A stretch of 40,935 bases of DNA from Poteriospumella lacustris. Its lineage: Eukaryota; Sar; Chrysophyceae; Chromulinales; Dinobryaceae. Shown here one piece after another: positions 18,338-27,597 of this stretch. The notes under the pieces are model-generated. The model was not told the DNA's origin and ran no database searches. It was given only the letters and a program-made list of their open reading frames with translations. Numbering within the stretch: position 1 is the first letter of the stretch; the number at the start of each line of letters is the position of its first letter. A program made the position numbers and the translations under genes. The stretch lies in contig SMOI01000245.1 in NCBI GenBank assembly GCA_008000375.1, positions 7,064-47,998 on the forward strand. The letters run 5' to 3'.

Positions 18338-20164
18338 TGGAGCGTGTAGTAACCCCCTATCTCTGTCTGTGTCTCTGTCTGTGTCTCTGTCTGTGTCGCT
18401 GTAGTCTTCGACTCGTTGGACATGGGCGACGGCCACGCGATCGTCTGCAATCCGCTGTATCCCGCGACGGGCACGACGCACGCCCCGGGCCAGGCGCTGG
18501 GCCGCGCGTTGTTCTTGTTCTTCGGACGGTACGTGTCACCTGTGTGCGACGTGTGTGCGACGTGTGTGCGACGGTGTGCGGTGTACTGAACGATGCTGCT
18601 GCGGGTTGTGTCTGTATGCAGGCTGGTGCTGACGGTGGTGGTGCCGGCGGAGGAGCTGGAGGCGCTGCACAGCAAAGAGTTCAAGGCGCTCATCTGGTCG
18701 TACACCTCCGCGACGCTGAACACGCCGCTGCCGCCGACGGGGCCCGGTGCGGCGGCGATGGACGAGGCCAGCGATGCGCCGGACGGCGATGCGCTTCCGT
18801 CGCGCGACGGTGACCAGTCGCCCGTCCACACGACGATGACGACGATGCCCCCGCCGGCGGCGGCGCCAGAGTCGTCGCACTGGAACGACGCGGCGGTGGC
18901 GTCGACGATCCCGGTGCTGCAGGTGAACAGCGTGCGCATGTCGCGGCTCGCGGAGAAAGTGGACCAGATCGTCGCGGCCGCCGCGTACCCGCGCATGGCG
19001 CACTTCAACGACTACGACGCGCTGGCGGCGCTGCAGCTGGACATCGCCAAGCTGAAGGTGATGTACGTCGCGAAGAAGCTGCGCGACGCGATCGTCAACG
19101 ACGTGTCGCTGTTGGACACGGCGATGGCGAGCGCGGCGAGCAACGACGCGTTCATGGCCGCGGCCGGGGCGACGAATGGTCATCGGCCGCCGTTGCTGCG
19201 GCGCGCGACGACGGGCAGCGGCGGCGGCGGGTCGATGGCCACGTCGACGCGCGGCGGCGGGGCGGCGTTGTCGTCGGGTGCGGCGGCGTTGGCGGCGCTG
19301 TCGAATCATCCGACGGGTGGGACCGGCGGCGTGGGGCTCGTCTACAGCCACTCGGCGCCACTGCTGCGACGAGACGGCGCCGGCGGCGGCGCGGGTCACA
19401 ACGGCGGCGGTGGCGGCGGCAGCGGCAGCGGCGGCGGTGGTAGTGGCAGCGGAGGGGGCAGTGGCAGCGGTGGCAGCAGCGCCCAGTCGCAGTGGCAGCT
19501 CCAGCAGCAGCAGGCGCAGTGGCTGCTGCACCGCGCCAGTCCGGGGACGCTGCGGGGCATGTTGCTGCCGCGCGTCGTGGTGCCCGCCGCCACCGCCGCC
19601 GGTGTGGCGGAGAAAGAAGTGCGCGCCATCTGCGTCTCGCCCACGTTCTGTGCGGTCCGCTGGTTCAGCCTCGACGCGGACAGCCTCGTCTACACGTTGT
19701 CCCATGCCGACTACGGCCTCCCCACCGCAGCCGCAGCAGCGGCGGCGGCGGGCGCGGCGGGGGCCGGGGCGATGAGTCCGAACCTGCAGCAGTTGTACGT
19801 GGACGCCGCCCTCGACCGCCACTTCCTCTCGCTCAGTCGGTACAGCGAGGCCGCCCTGTTGCTGGTGCAGTGCGTCGTGAACCAATTGGGCTTCCCCGTC
19901 GTACGGGCGGTGCATGACATCTGGTCGCGGTTGAACCCGCTGTCGCCGTCGGCGGAGCAGCAGAGCCTCAGCCACAGCCACAGCGGCGGCGGTAGCAACG
20001 TCATTTCGACGCGCATTTCGACCCCGCAGCGAGGCGGCATCTGGGTCGTGGGCAGTCGATTGTTGAATCGGAAGCCGATGCTCGCCGTGGTGACGAACTG
20101 TGCGACCTTCGACGAGGTGATGGAGGTCTTCAACCTACTCGCGCACGAGGCGCTGGTCGCATAG
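16768..20164 (+). CDS. CCZ1: CCZ1-like subunit of the MON1-CCZ1 Rab7 exchange factor, four exons
   Basis: Exons 16768-17859, 17968-18226, 18405-18528 and 18622-20164 splice in frame to about 1,005 residues. The N-terminus (LFILHRGLDPNDED, then ERVQLITTVEALMELAKSFM and FYECEPGVWMALSM) follows the first longin domain of CCZ1, and LHLQCVVAFDNRLLWSEVD (near residue 285) matches its second longin start. The complex activates Rab7 on endosomes and autophagosomes. The C-terminal third carries long Ser/Gly/Ala inserts (GGGGGSGSGGGGSGSGGG near 19400-19475) before a folded end (DRHFLSLSRYSEAALLLVQC). It is about twice the size of animal CCZ1, mostly from these inserts. Donors are GTACGT, GTAAGT and GTACGT. 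MON1 is not in the window. Confidence 0.8.
18265..18336. repeat. (GCCTGT)12 microsatellite in CCZ1 intron 2
   Basis: Twelve perfect hexamers inside the 178-nt intron 18227-18404, followed by TGTCTC/TGTCTG repeats up to about 18397. This makes it the longest intron of the gene. Confidence 0.95.
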
Positions 20165-20169
20165 GCGGC

Positions 20170-20252
20170 CGCTGTCTGTGTCTCTCTCTGTCTCTCTGTC
20201 TCTCTCTGTCTCTCTGTCTGTGTGTCTGTGTCTGTGTCTGTGTCTGTGTGTG
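20170..20252. repeat. TCTGTG/TCTCTC simple repeat after CCZ1
   Basis: Tandem TGTCTCTC and TGTCTG units immediately downstream of the CCZ1 stop codon, in the probable 3' UTR. Confidence 0.85.
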
Positions 20253-20347
20253 TGGTGCTCCGTAGTTAATGTAAACCGATCGCTGTTCTGTCGCCTAGTG
20301 TAATACGTATAAACCATCGTCGACGGACAGCCGCCGGTGGGCTGTGG

Positions 20348-20917
20348 CTACACCTTCCGACGGTTCTTCCACAGGCCGCCGTATTGATAGAATGGGTGGG
20401 CGTCGTCCCCGTCGGTCACGCCGCCCGAGACGGACGGCCAGCAGGCGTCACAGATCATGCGCCACTGGCGAGAGGCGTCGACGCGGCAGCGGATCAACTG
20501 GTCGACGAAGACGCGGCATTTGTCGCATCGCTTGCTGCCCTTCGAAGCCCCACCATTGTCTGGGACTTCGGCATCCAGTTCGGCGATGTCGTGAGGAGGA
20601 GCGGCAACCACTGTGGGTGTCGCTGTGGTGGGAACATCGTCGCCGTCGGTATCGCTGCCCGACGAGTCGTCAGAGTCAACCGCCAGCGAACGCGTTGAAC
20701 TGAAACTTCGACGCTGCGAGTCCATAGGCCGTGTTCTTGTGCTTGTTTCGGAAGAAGAAGAAGCTGACTTCGCAAGCCTCCGTTGGCGATTGCATGAGGT
20801 GGAGCAGGTGGTGACTTCATCCCAGCAGCGCTCCCATTTCTTTCGCCAGTTGAACGGCCGGCCACAGGTCACGCAGATCTTGACCGGCAAGTTTTCCTTT
20901 TTCACTCCTCTGGGCAT
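20348..20917 (-). CDS. DUF2256 zinc-ribbon protein with C-terminal GLWKNR domain
   Basis: About 189 residues from the ATG at 20917 (MPRGVKKENL); the frame stays open upstream to 21064 but through a CA-repeat stretch. The N-terminal module has CVTCGRPFNWRKKWERCWDE and then a CSTSCNRQRR end, the DUF2256 pattern: two Cys pairs around a W-rich core, common in bacteria. After a Ser/Asp-rich linker the C-terminal part has CDKCRVF and CDACWPSVSGGVTDGD, ending YGGLWKNRRKV, which I recognise as the second half of eukaryotic (mainly algal and protist) DUF2256 proteins. Eight Cys suggest two zinc sites. Function unknown. Convergent with CCZ1. Confidence 0.8.
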   Translation of the reverse strand: MPRGVKKENLPVKICVTCGRPFNWRKKWERCWDEVTTCSTSCNRQRRLAKSASSSSETSTRTRPMDSQRRSFSSTRSLAVDSDDSSGSDTDGDDVPTTATPTVVAAPPHDIAELDAEVPDNGGASKGSKRCDKCRVFVDQLIRCRVDASRQWRMICDACWPSVSGGVTDGDDAHPFYQYGGLWKNRRKV

Positions 20918-21457
20918 CTGGTGTTTGCTTCGGAGAGATGTGTACAATGGAGATGCAAGTTGTTGGACGCTGACGTGGCTGACGCCGAAGGGTGACTCTA
21001 TGCGCCGCCACGAAGAACTCACGAGGAAGAGCGCCAAGCACCGCATACACACACACACACACACCTATCTCCTCTGTATAAGTGGAGGGTTCTTACTGGT
21101 GGGTGATTCTGTCTTTCCCATAGGCGATGCCGTCTCGTTTCTCCGTCCACGTCGATGGTCGATCCAACGTCGCCGTCGCTGCTGCTGACTCATCGTTGTC
21201 GTCGTCGTCGTGCTGGGAAGTATCCGTTTCGTTTTTGGCGCCGCACCGAGCAGCGCTGCTGCTGGCGACCGATACGAGGACGATAGATACGATGCGATAA
21301 TACAACAACGATACGAGGGGAAGCCATCGCAGAACACAACAAGTCCGAGAAGAAGTCAGCCAGCCCCTTGATTTATTTCCCAGCGAGAGGGAGAGCGAAC
21401 GCATAGTCAGTCGCTTCAGGAGAAGACTTTCGATTCGGTTGGTTTCTCGTCGGAGGA
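20918..21457. promoter_or_regulatory. Divergent intergenic region, DUF2256 gene / Rab-like gene
   Basis: 540 bp. Contains an ACAC run at 21046-21063 followed by CTCTGTATAAGTGGAGG near 21069, a TATA-like motif. No gene recognised. Confidence 0.45.
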
Positions 21458-22924
21458 ATGGACAAGGGAAACGGGTCAGCCAGCACGGCGCCTTCCGCGG
21501 CGGTCAACGCCGTTTATGCCAAGACGATCATTTTAGGAGACTCGCAAACGGGGCGAAGCGACTTGATCAGCAATCTCAATTTCCATCGCTTTTTGTCGGA
21601 CGATGCGCTGGACGCCGCGCGTGGCGCCTCGTCGCCCAGTCGGAAATTCAACATCGTCATCGACGAGAGCAATTTCTTCTCCACCATCGAGTTATCGCCT
21701 GCGGAAATTGAACACCCCAGTATGACGGCGTATTTGAAAGTGTGGGAGTACACCCAGCACTTGAGCAAGAAGGACGAAGAGCTGGCGTTCCGCGGCGCGC
21801 TCTTCTGCATCGTCACCTTTGACATCTGCAAGGTGCAGTCGTACCGCTCGGTCTTTGAGAAATGGATCCCGCTCAAGGAACAGCTCTCGCCCGACAGCTT
21901 CCTCTACGTCGTGGGCACGAACGCGGACCGCCATTCGTATCGACAGATCGAACTCGAAGAGATCTGCAAGGCCTGTGCCAAGAAGGACGCCGTCTACGTC
22001 GAAGTGTCCAATGCCAACGGCGCCAATTTCCAACTGCTCCGGCGATTGCTCTGCTGCCGGGTACGCTACATGTTGGAGCAGAAGGACATCTTCTCGAGCC
22101 CGGCCTTCCAAGCGAAGCTGAAGAACTCGGCGTTGAGCAGCGCCGCCGAGCGCGACGAGGACTACCCCTCCCGCCACAAGAACAACAGCAACACGCCGTT
22201 TACGACCGCAGGGGCCGGTGTACAGGACATCGCGGTGCCCGCCTTGGAGCCCAACATCATGAGCAACAGTGTGGGGTCGATTCTGTCGTCGTTCTTTGAC
22301 CTCGAAGAATGGGAAGGCTACGAGAAACAGGAACAGGAGATGCTGCTCATCGCCGACAAGATCGACGCCTTCGTCGAGAACTTGGCCAACACCGCCGAGA
22401 GCAACATCGGCGACTTGCACAGCTTGACGATGAATGACTCGTTCTTGTACCACGATTTGAGCACGTTGCCGCCGTTGGACCGGAACTTGGACCTGGCCGG
22501 TGCCGAGACGGAAGAGCAACAACACGCGCGGCAATTGGCGCAATCGTTTCAACAGCTGAAAGAAGCCTTCCAGATTCTGGGTCTGAGTATGCCCGAGTCA
22601 TTGTTGCAAAGCCAACCGAAAGAAGAGTTCCACGAGCTCAAAGGAGACCACGGAGAGGCGCCGGACCCCTTCGCCTTGCCCAACACCGCGCGACCCAATT
22701 TACGGAAAATGTTGGTCAAATTGCCCGGTGGACACTCCGCAGAGATGGTCTTGGACTTGGATTCGAATCTGGAGCAACAAATAGAACTGTTCTTGATGTC
22801 GAATGGCCTGCATTATGATCTCGAGGCCCGACGAAAACTGTTGCAGACGACCACGCGGGTACAGCGCGACTATTTGGAGTCGCGGCGCACGGTGAATCAA
22901 TACAACAACGGCGCTCAGCAGCAG

Positions 22925-22955
<31 letters not shown>

Positions 22956-23062
22956 CACATCCCTCGCTGTTGTCCTCGGGCGGTGCGTTCGTACCGCCGA
23001 CTTACCACGGAAATCGACCCGGTCCGTCGGCAGGGTCCGCGGCGCTGAACAACTCTCGTTAA
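21458..23062 (+). CDS. Rab-like small GTPase domain with long C-terminal extension
   Basis: 534 residues, intronless. Residues about 20-215 follow a Ras/Rab fold: P-loop GDSQTGRS at 27-34 (the usual Lys is Arg33), WEYTQ at 96-100 in place of the WDTAGQ switch, a Rab-type strand-helix FDICKVQSYRSVFEKW at 121-136, GTNAD at 153-157 in place of NKxD, and EVSNANG at 182-188 as the G5 region. The substitutions suggest weak or absent GTP hydrolysis. A 300-residue extension follows: acidic helices, then a conserved-looking block MLVKLPGGHSAEMVLDLDSN (near 420-440) and FLMSNGLHYDLEARRKL, resembling a ubiquitin-like module, and a polyQ stretch. Orthologue not recognised; the fold is clear. Confidence 0.72.
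22917..22955 (+). repeat. CAG/CAA repeat (polyQ) in the Rab-like gene
   Basis: Mixed CAG and CAA codons encode about 13 glutamines near the C-terminus. Confidence 0.9.
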
Positions 23063-23231
23063 CAACTCGGTTGGCGCGTAGACAGCGAAAGGTATAAACG
23101 TTAATTAGACTGTCAGAGAACGAGAGATAGATATATACATTAAATGGTGTGAAATAAGAGGTGGGGACCGAAGGGAGGGGGGCAGACGCGGTGGTGGGCG
23201 GACGACCACAGCAGCAGCGGCGGACGCCGCC

Positions 23232-23819
23232 TCAGAACATCTTGTCCATGACGCTTTTCACTTGGATGTAGGGCGTCTTCTGCTCGATGTCGGCGATGTT
23301 GTGCTGGAGCTTGTCTTCCAGCTCTTCGAGCATGGACAATTGTTCTTGTTGGATCATTTTACCGTCGTCGGTTCGAGGTTCCCGGTGCCCCACTTCTTTC
23401 TGCATTTTCTTGAGGTTGTTCATCTGCTGGTTGGCGTACTACGCACCGCATACACACCCACCCACGGTTAGCATGCGTCCAGGCAATAGAAATAGATGGT
23501 GCAAGATTACCTTATGCAGCCTCTTCTTCATTTTATTCTCTTCAAACTGCACGCGATGAAGCTCTTCGTCCGACAGGACGAGGGGGCGTGTCAGCTCGTC
23601 TCGTACGATGGAATCGAGCCACTGCATGCGCTCCGCCGACTGATCAATCGTAAGCCCGAGAATTGTGTCCTTTTGTTTCATAACTTTGGTCGCCTCTAAA
23701 TAGTTCCGGATATTTCGCTCGTTTTGCATTCGTCGCCAACGCAGTTGCGCCAACTGTTGCTCGATTTCACGAGCCCGTGGCTTTCCGATATAGGCATTGC
23801 TCGAGCTAGCCCACGACAT
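23232..23819 (-). CDS. Small coiled-coil protein, two exons
   Basis: Exon 1 23819-23511 (103 codons) and exon 2 23438-23232 join across a 72-nt intron (GTAATC...GCGTAG) in frame: MKKRLHK then YANQQMNNLKKM. The 171-residue product is almost entirely helical and charged. Segments such as AREIEQQLAQLRWRRMQNER and KMIQQEQLSMLEELEDKL have heptad spacing. No domain recognised. The gene converges with the Rab-like gene, with only about 170 bp between their stops. The even charge distribution and lack of low-complexity sequence suggest a conserved structural protein, but I cannot name it. Confidence 0.72.
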
Positions 23820-24402
23820 TCGTTCTCAATCTTCAGACACGTGAAGTACAACAGGGACTGGCTGACAGGAAAATTAACTTTGTGACCAACGAGGCGAGAG
23901 ACCTTTTGGCGACAAACGGCCGCAGCAAAGAAGAGCGAGAGGAGGCACCGTGGCACCCCCCGTCAACAGGTGAAACGCCAAGACCCAGATGCACACACAA
24001 TGCACCAGAGTCTGAGCTGCTGCCCATCCACTCGCACCGTACCACTTTACAGTGGAGGGCGGTACATACCTATTGGTGGGGAGTACCAGAAAGCAGAGAA
24101 TTTACGCATTGGTGGGTGGGGAGTAAGCAGAGGATTTACGTGCATTTCTTCGAAACAATTGATAGTGCGAGTTTTCTACAAGAACAAGGCTAGAAGGCTA
24201 GTGGGCAGCATGTCGTACATGATGGAAACAAGGAGTCAAAGGCGACTCTTCGACTATCTTATTTCTCACCAAGAGACTGCAGAGACGAAACAAACAAAAG
24301 TACCATGGAACAGAGAAGAGAATGAGAATAGCGACCTTATGTACATGAGACTGATGAAAATATGGGCAACAGGTGAGATGCACCACCCGAAAAGGACGAT
24401 AC
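23820..24402. other. Intergenic region 5' of the small coiled-coil gene
   Basis: AT-richer, with an imperfect direct duplication GTGGGGAGTACCAGAAAGCAGAG... / GTGGGGAGTAAGCAGAG... at about 24077 and 24117, each followed by an ATTTACG. Open frames on the + strand here have no recognisable domain. Confidence 0.5.
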
Positions 24403-25500
24403 TTAGCAATCGGAAAGGAGTAGAAGCTCAATCTGCCCGGGTGTTTTCTTCACGATGCGTCCGAGATACTCTTGAGTTGAAACTTTGAAGACGAGAATTT
24501 CTCCACGGGTTTGTTCCGCGACGTAGAGAATGTCTTGGTGCACAGTAATGCCAGTGGGATGATTCATCCGATGGGTTGTGTAGTTCGCCACCACGCGCAA
24601 TGTCTTCGGGGATACAGCATAAACGCCACCACCCCAATGCTTGGCCTTACTTCCGACAAAAATCAGTCCTGATGTCTCGTCGAAGAACAGGCCAATGGGA
24701 CAATGAACGACCACGATATCGTGAATGATCCCAGTAGCGATGTCCGCCACTGCAACGCCGTCAATGTTTTCGTTCGCAATCCATATTGTATCACGATAAT
24801 GTAGAATTGATCTGATTCCCTGCTCGTAAACGTCATGAGGCGCTGGAGCACCGAACTGGACAAAAGTGCCAGGATAAAACTTCTTACGGCTGTGCTTCTC
24901 CTCGAGGGAAGAAGGGAAGGCCATAGGTTCGAATGTATCCGCTGCGAACCTCATAACATTATCCGTGTGCTGGTTGGTGACATACAAGTTCTGATTGTCA
25001 TCAAAGCACAATCCATATGTGTGGTCTATTCCACTCGTAACTTGAGAGGACACCGGAGTCCCCAGGTACGTCCGCTGACCATTCGCATCGCATTCACTGT
25101 AGGCGAAAACGAATGAATCCTTGGTCATAGCATCTGCGATAAATAGAGCGTCGTGGCCTTTGTATTTTCCGAACGCCATAGAACGAAATTCCGTATCGTG
25201 ATCGTCAAGCTCAGGCCCGTCCAACAGAACTTTGTCCGTCACCAAACACCCGTCCAGAGTGTACTTAAGAATATTTGCCACTTCGTCGTGAGTTGTGGCG
25301 TAGATATACGGTCCTTGTGGGTTGCTGCACGTTTTGGGGCCACCGAGGTAGAGTTTGTCATCGCTCATGTAGAACGAACTTTGCCACAAATCTCCACACA
25401 GAAGCAAATATACTCCCGTTGTAAGGAGCACAAAGGCAACACCTAAAATAAGCGGGCGGCGGTCCTTCTTCGCCCTATCGATGTCGTCAACTTCAATCAT
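24403..25500 (-). CDS. Membrane-anchored NHL/SMP-30-like beta-propeller protein
   Basis: 365 residues from the ATG at 25500 (MIEVDDIDRAKKDRRP); the frame upstream starts with GTG. A basic cytosolic stub is followed by one transmembrane helix (about 16-36, LILGVAFVLLTTGVYLLL), making a type II protein. The rest is a beta-propeller: repeated hydrophobic strands with DDNQNLYVTNQHTDNVMRF, DTIWIANENIDGVAVADI, TSGLIFVGSK and QDILYVAEQTRGEILVF. These have the 'LYVTN--N-V-RF' style of NHL repeats. The catalytic identity is not evident. Codon use is less GC-rich than the neighbouring Rab-like gene. Divergent from SEC14. Confidence 0.75.
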   Translation of the reverse strand: MIEVDDIDRAKKDRRPLILGVAFVLLTTGVYLLLCGDLWQSSFYMSDDKLYLGGPKTCSNPQGPYIYATTHDEVANILKYTLDGCLVTDKVLLDGPELDDHDTEFRSMAFGKYKGHDALFIADAMTKDSFVFAYSECDANGQRTYLGTPVSSQVTSGIDHTYGLCFDDNQNLYVTNQHTDNVMRFAADTFEPMAFPSSLEEKHSRKKFYPGTFVQFGAPAPHDVYEQGIRSILHYRDTIWIANENIDGVAVADIATGIIHDIVVVHCPIGLFFDETSGLIFVGSKAKHWGGGVYAVSPKTLRVVANYTTHRMNHPTGITVHQDILYVAEQTRGEILVFKVSTQEYLGRIVKKTPGQIELLLLSDC

Positions 25501-25896
25501 GTGCACCGACAACACTTTGAACTATGCTTTCATTCACACGACTTCGCTTTACTTTCTGAATCTCCACATAGTAGTTGCCAGGTCAGTAACTCACTGCCGA
25601 CCGCAGCGAAGGCCATTTGAATGTGAGGAGGAAGTGAGGACATGAAAAATAGAAAAAGAAAGCTGAAGAATGGCGGACAGCGTCAGTTGGGACCGAATCT
25701 TGAAGCGGCGGCCAGCCACCGGCGGTGGCGGTGCCATAAATTTGTAACGCTCGACGATGGCGCGCCGACAAGACAGACGGCAACAAGAGGGAAGAGTAGT
25801 CGGTTTGGCGTCAATTAAACGGCGAAATAGAATCAAAAACAGACGTGAAAAAGTTGCGAAGGTGTTGTTCTATATCAAGAATTTTATTTATCGAGA
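25501..25896. promoter_or_regulatory. Divergent intergenic region, NHL gene / SEC14-like
   Basis: 396 bp holding both promoters. AT-rich before the SEC14 start (TTCTATATCAAGAATTTTAT near 25869). No gene seen. Confidence 0.5.
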
Positions 25897-26865
25897 ATGT
25901 CTGAATTTGCGAGCGCTACCGAACCAGTGGCAGCCGAAACTACTGTCGACATCAAACCGTCCGATCCTCGGGCGTACGAGCATGAGCCGTTGAGCCCAAA
26001 GTCTCACGAGCTACTTCCTCAATTTCGTGCTTTACTCACCGAGGAGATGAATAAATCCTTGACGGATGGGGATTGTGAGAGATTTCTGATTGCGAGAAAC
26101 TGCAACTTGGAGAAAGCGCACACTATGATCGAGAAGTACTATAACTGGTACAACAGCCCCTTCAGCACCTGGAAAATTGCCAATCCTGCTTTGCGACCAC
26201 GTGATTTGGATAGACAGTGTCCTGACGATAAGGAGGTGCACATGGCTCGAATTTTGCAATATTCCTACACAGGCTGCGACAGAGATGGCCACCCCATCTA
26301 TTGGGAGAAAAGCGGACAAAGTACGTGAACGAACAACGCAATGGTCGATCCCGCCCTGCCTCGCGTTGCCTTACTCATAATCTTATGCCTCTCTTGTTTA
26401 GTCGCGGCTAATTTCGGCACCTTTCGGAAGCATTTCACGGACGACGAGATCATCGCTCGCCATATCCATATGCTGGAAATGAATCGCTTGCGCTGCGAGA
26501 ATTCATCATGTCGCTTGGGAAAGCCCATTTATAAGAAGATCCTTGTGATGGACTTGGCCTCTATTCCTGTGTTTCCTGACTGGCATCTGTACAGAACAAT
26601 GCAGAAGTTCGAAGAAATCGACCAGAACTACTACCCGGAAACGCTGAAGACGATGATCCTCATCAATGCGCCGGTTTATTTCACCGCCATTTGGGCTGTG
26701 GTGAAGCCTTGGATGGATCCTGTGACGTTGACGAAGGTGTATATCTGTGGCAGCGACTTCCTGCCGACGTTGCGTTTGCACATGGACGACGATGTGATTC
26801 CTGCCGAATACGGCGGCACCAAGGAGAACTTCCCGTGGACTTGGCCCGAGTGCTTTCAGGAGTAA
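25897..26865 (+). CDS. SEC14-like CRAL-TRIO phospholipid-transfer protein, two exons
   Basis: Exon 1 25897-26320 and exon 2 26402-26865 (81-nt intron, GTACGT...TTTAG) encode about 295 residues. The N-terminal CRAL-TRIO-N helices contain SLTDGDCERFLIARNCNLEK, the typical 'D---L-RFL-AR-fdv-kA' pattern. The lipid-binding lobe has DRDGHPIYWEKSGQ, then across the intron IAANFGTF, KILVMDLASIPVFP, ETLKTMILINAPVYFTAIW and the closing EYGGTKENFP. These match Sec14, which exchanges phosphatidylinositol and phosphatidylcholine in Golgi and endosomal traffic. The protein ends soon after the CRAL-TRIO lobe with no GOLD or other domain. Confidence 0.9.
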
Positions 26866-27597
26866 TATCACCGTGAAAGCTTTCTATGTTACCGTGAGAT
26901 ACACGTCGTGTTCCCTGTTTGGATGGCCGTTGGTCCGTTGATCCGTTCTGTCCGGTACGTTGTTTGTTTGAAAACCAGTGTCAGTGTACGTCGTAGTGTC
27001 ATGTTCGGGAGTACCTCATACTTTATATTTTACGTTGTGTTGAGTTCTCCATCTGTCGCCACCAACAGCGTTTGTAGCCCCAGCGAGTCGTTCGTCGTAA
27101 TTTTAAAGTCGTTTCAACAGTGTCATGTGGTGCAGTTTTTGCCAGCCTATGAGGGTCTGTGCGGTGTCCACCCGTCTCAAGAAGACATCACGATGGAGTG
27201 CACATACTGAAAGTACTGCAACAGTACGAGAGTCATCGATGCTGGGGGTACAGAGGAGGTAGCAAGACCTCTCCGCCGACCTCTGCGGCGAACCCAAACG
27301 ACGGGTCGGTCACTGTGTATCGTCCCCAGAGTCTGGGTGTTGGCGTCCTTGCCGTTGACCCGTCGCCGTCGTCGTCGCTCCGCCGCCGTCGCCATCGTCG
27401 ATCGATCTGACCCGTCCAAAATTAGGCTCCGGTTTGAATGCGATTTTCGGTCTTCTACGAAGTACCTGCAAGAAGACAAACCATTGAGTGCTTTACTCTT
27501 GGTGGTGTATAGCCACGTTCTATCGAGGGAATTCAAATTCATCGAATGTATCGTCTGTTACGTGCACTGGAAGCAACGACGTGTCTTGTGTAATCGG
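26866..27597. other. Intergenic region, SEC14-like to LRR gene
   Basis: 732 bp with the SEC14 3' UTR and LRR-gene promoter. Open frames here (for example 26908-27210 and the part of the frame 27337-27597 before the chosen ATG) lack recognisable features. A CCGTCGTCGTCG run at 27362-27395 is simple sequence. Confidence 0.5.

Noticed and set aside
17617-19981. Large minus-strand ORFs (463 and 481 codons) across CCZ1
   Set aside because: They run through the CCZ1 exons and the GT-rich introns; TGTGTGTG-type repeats explain the open frame.
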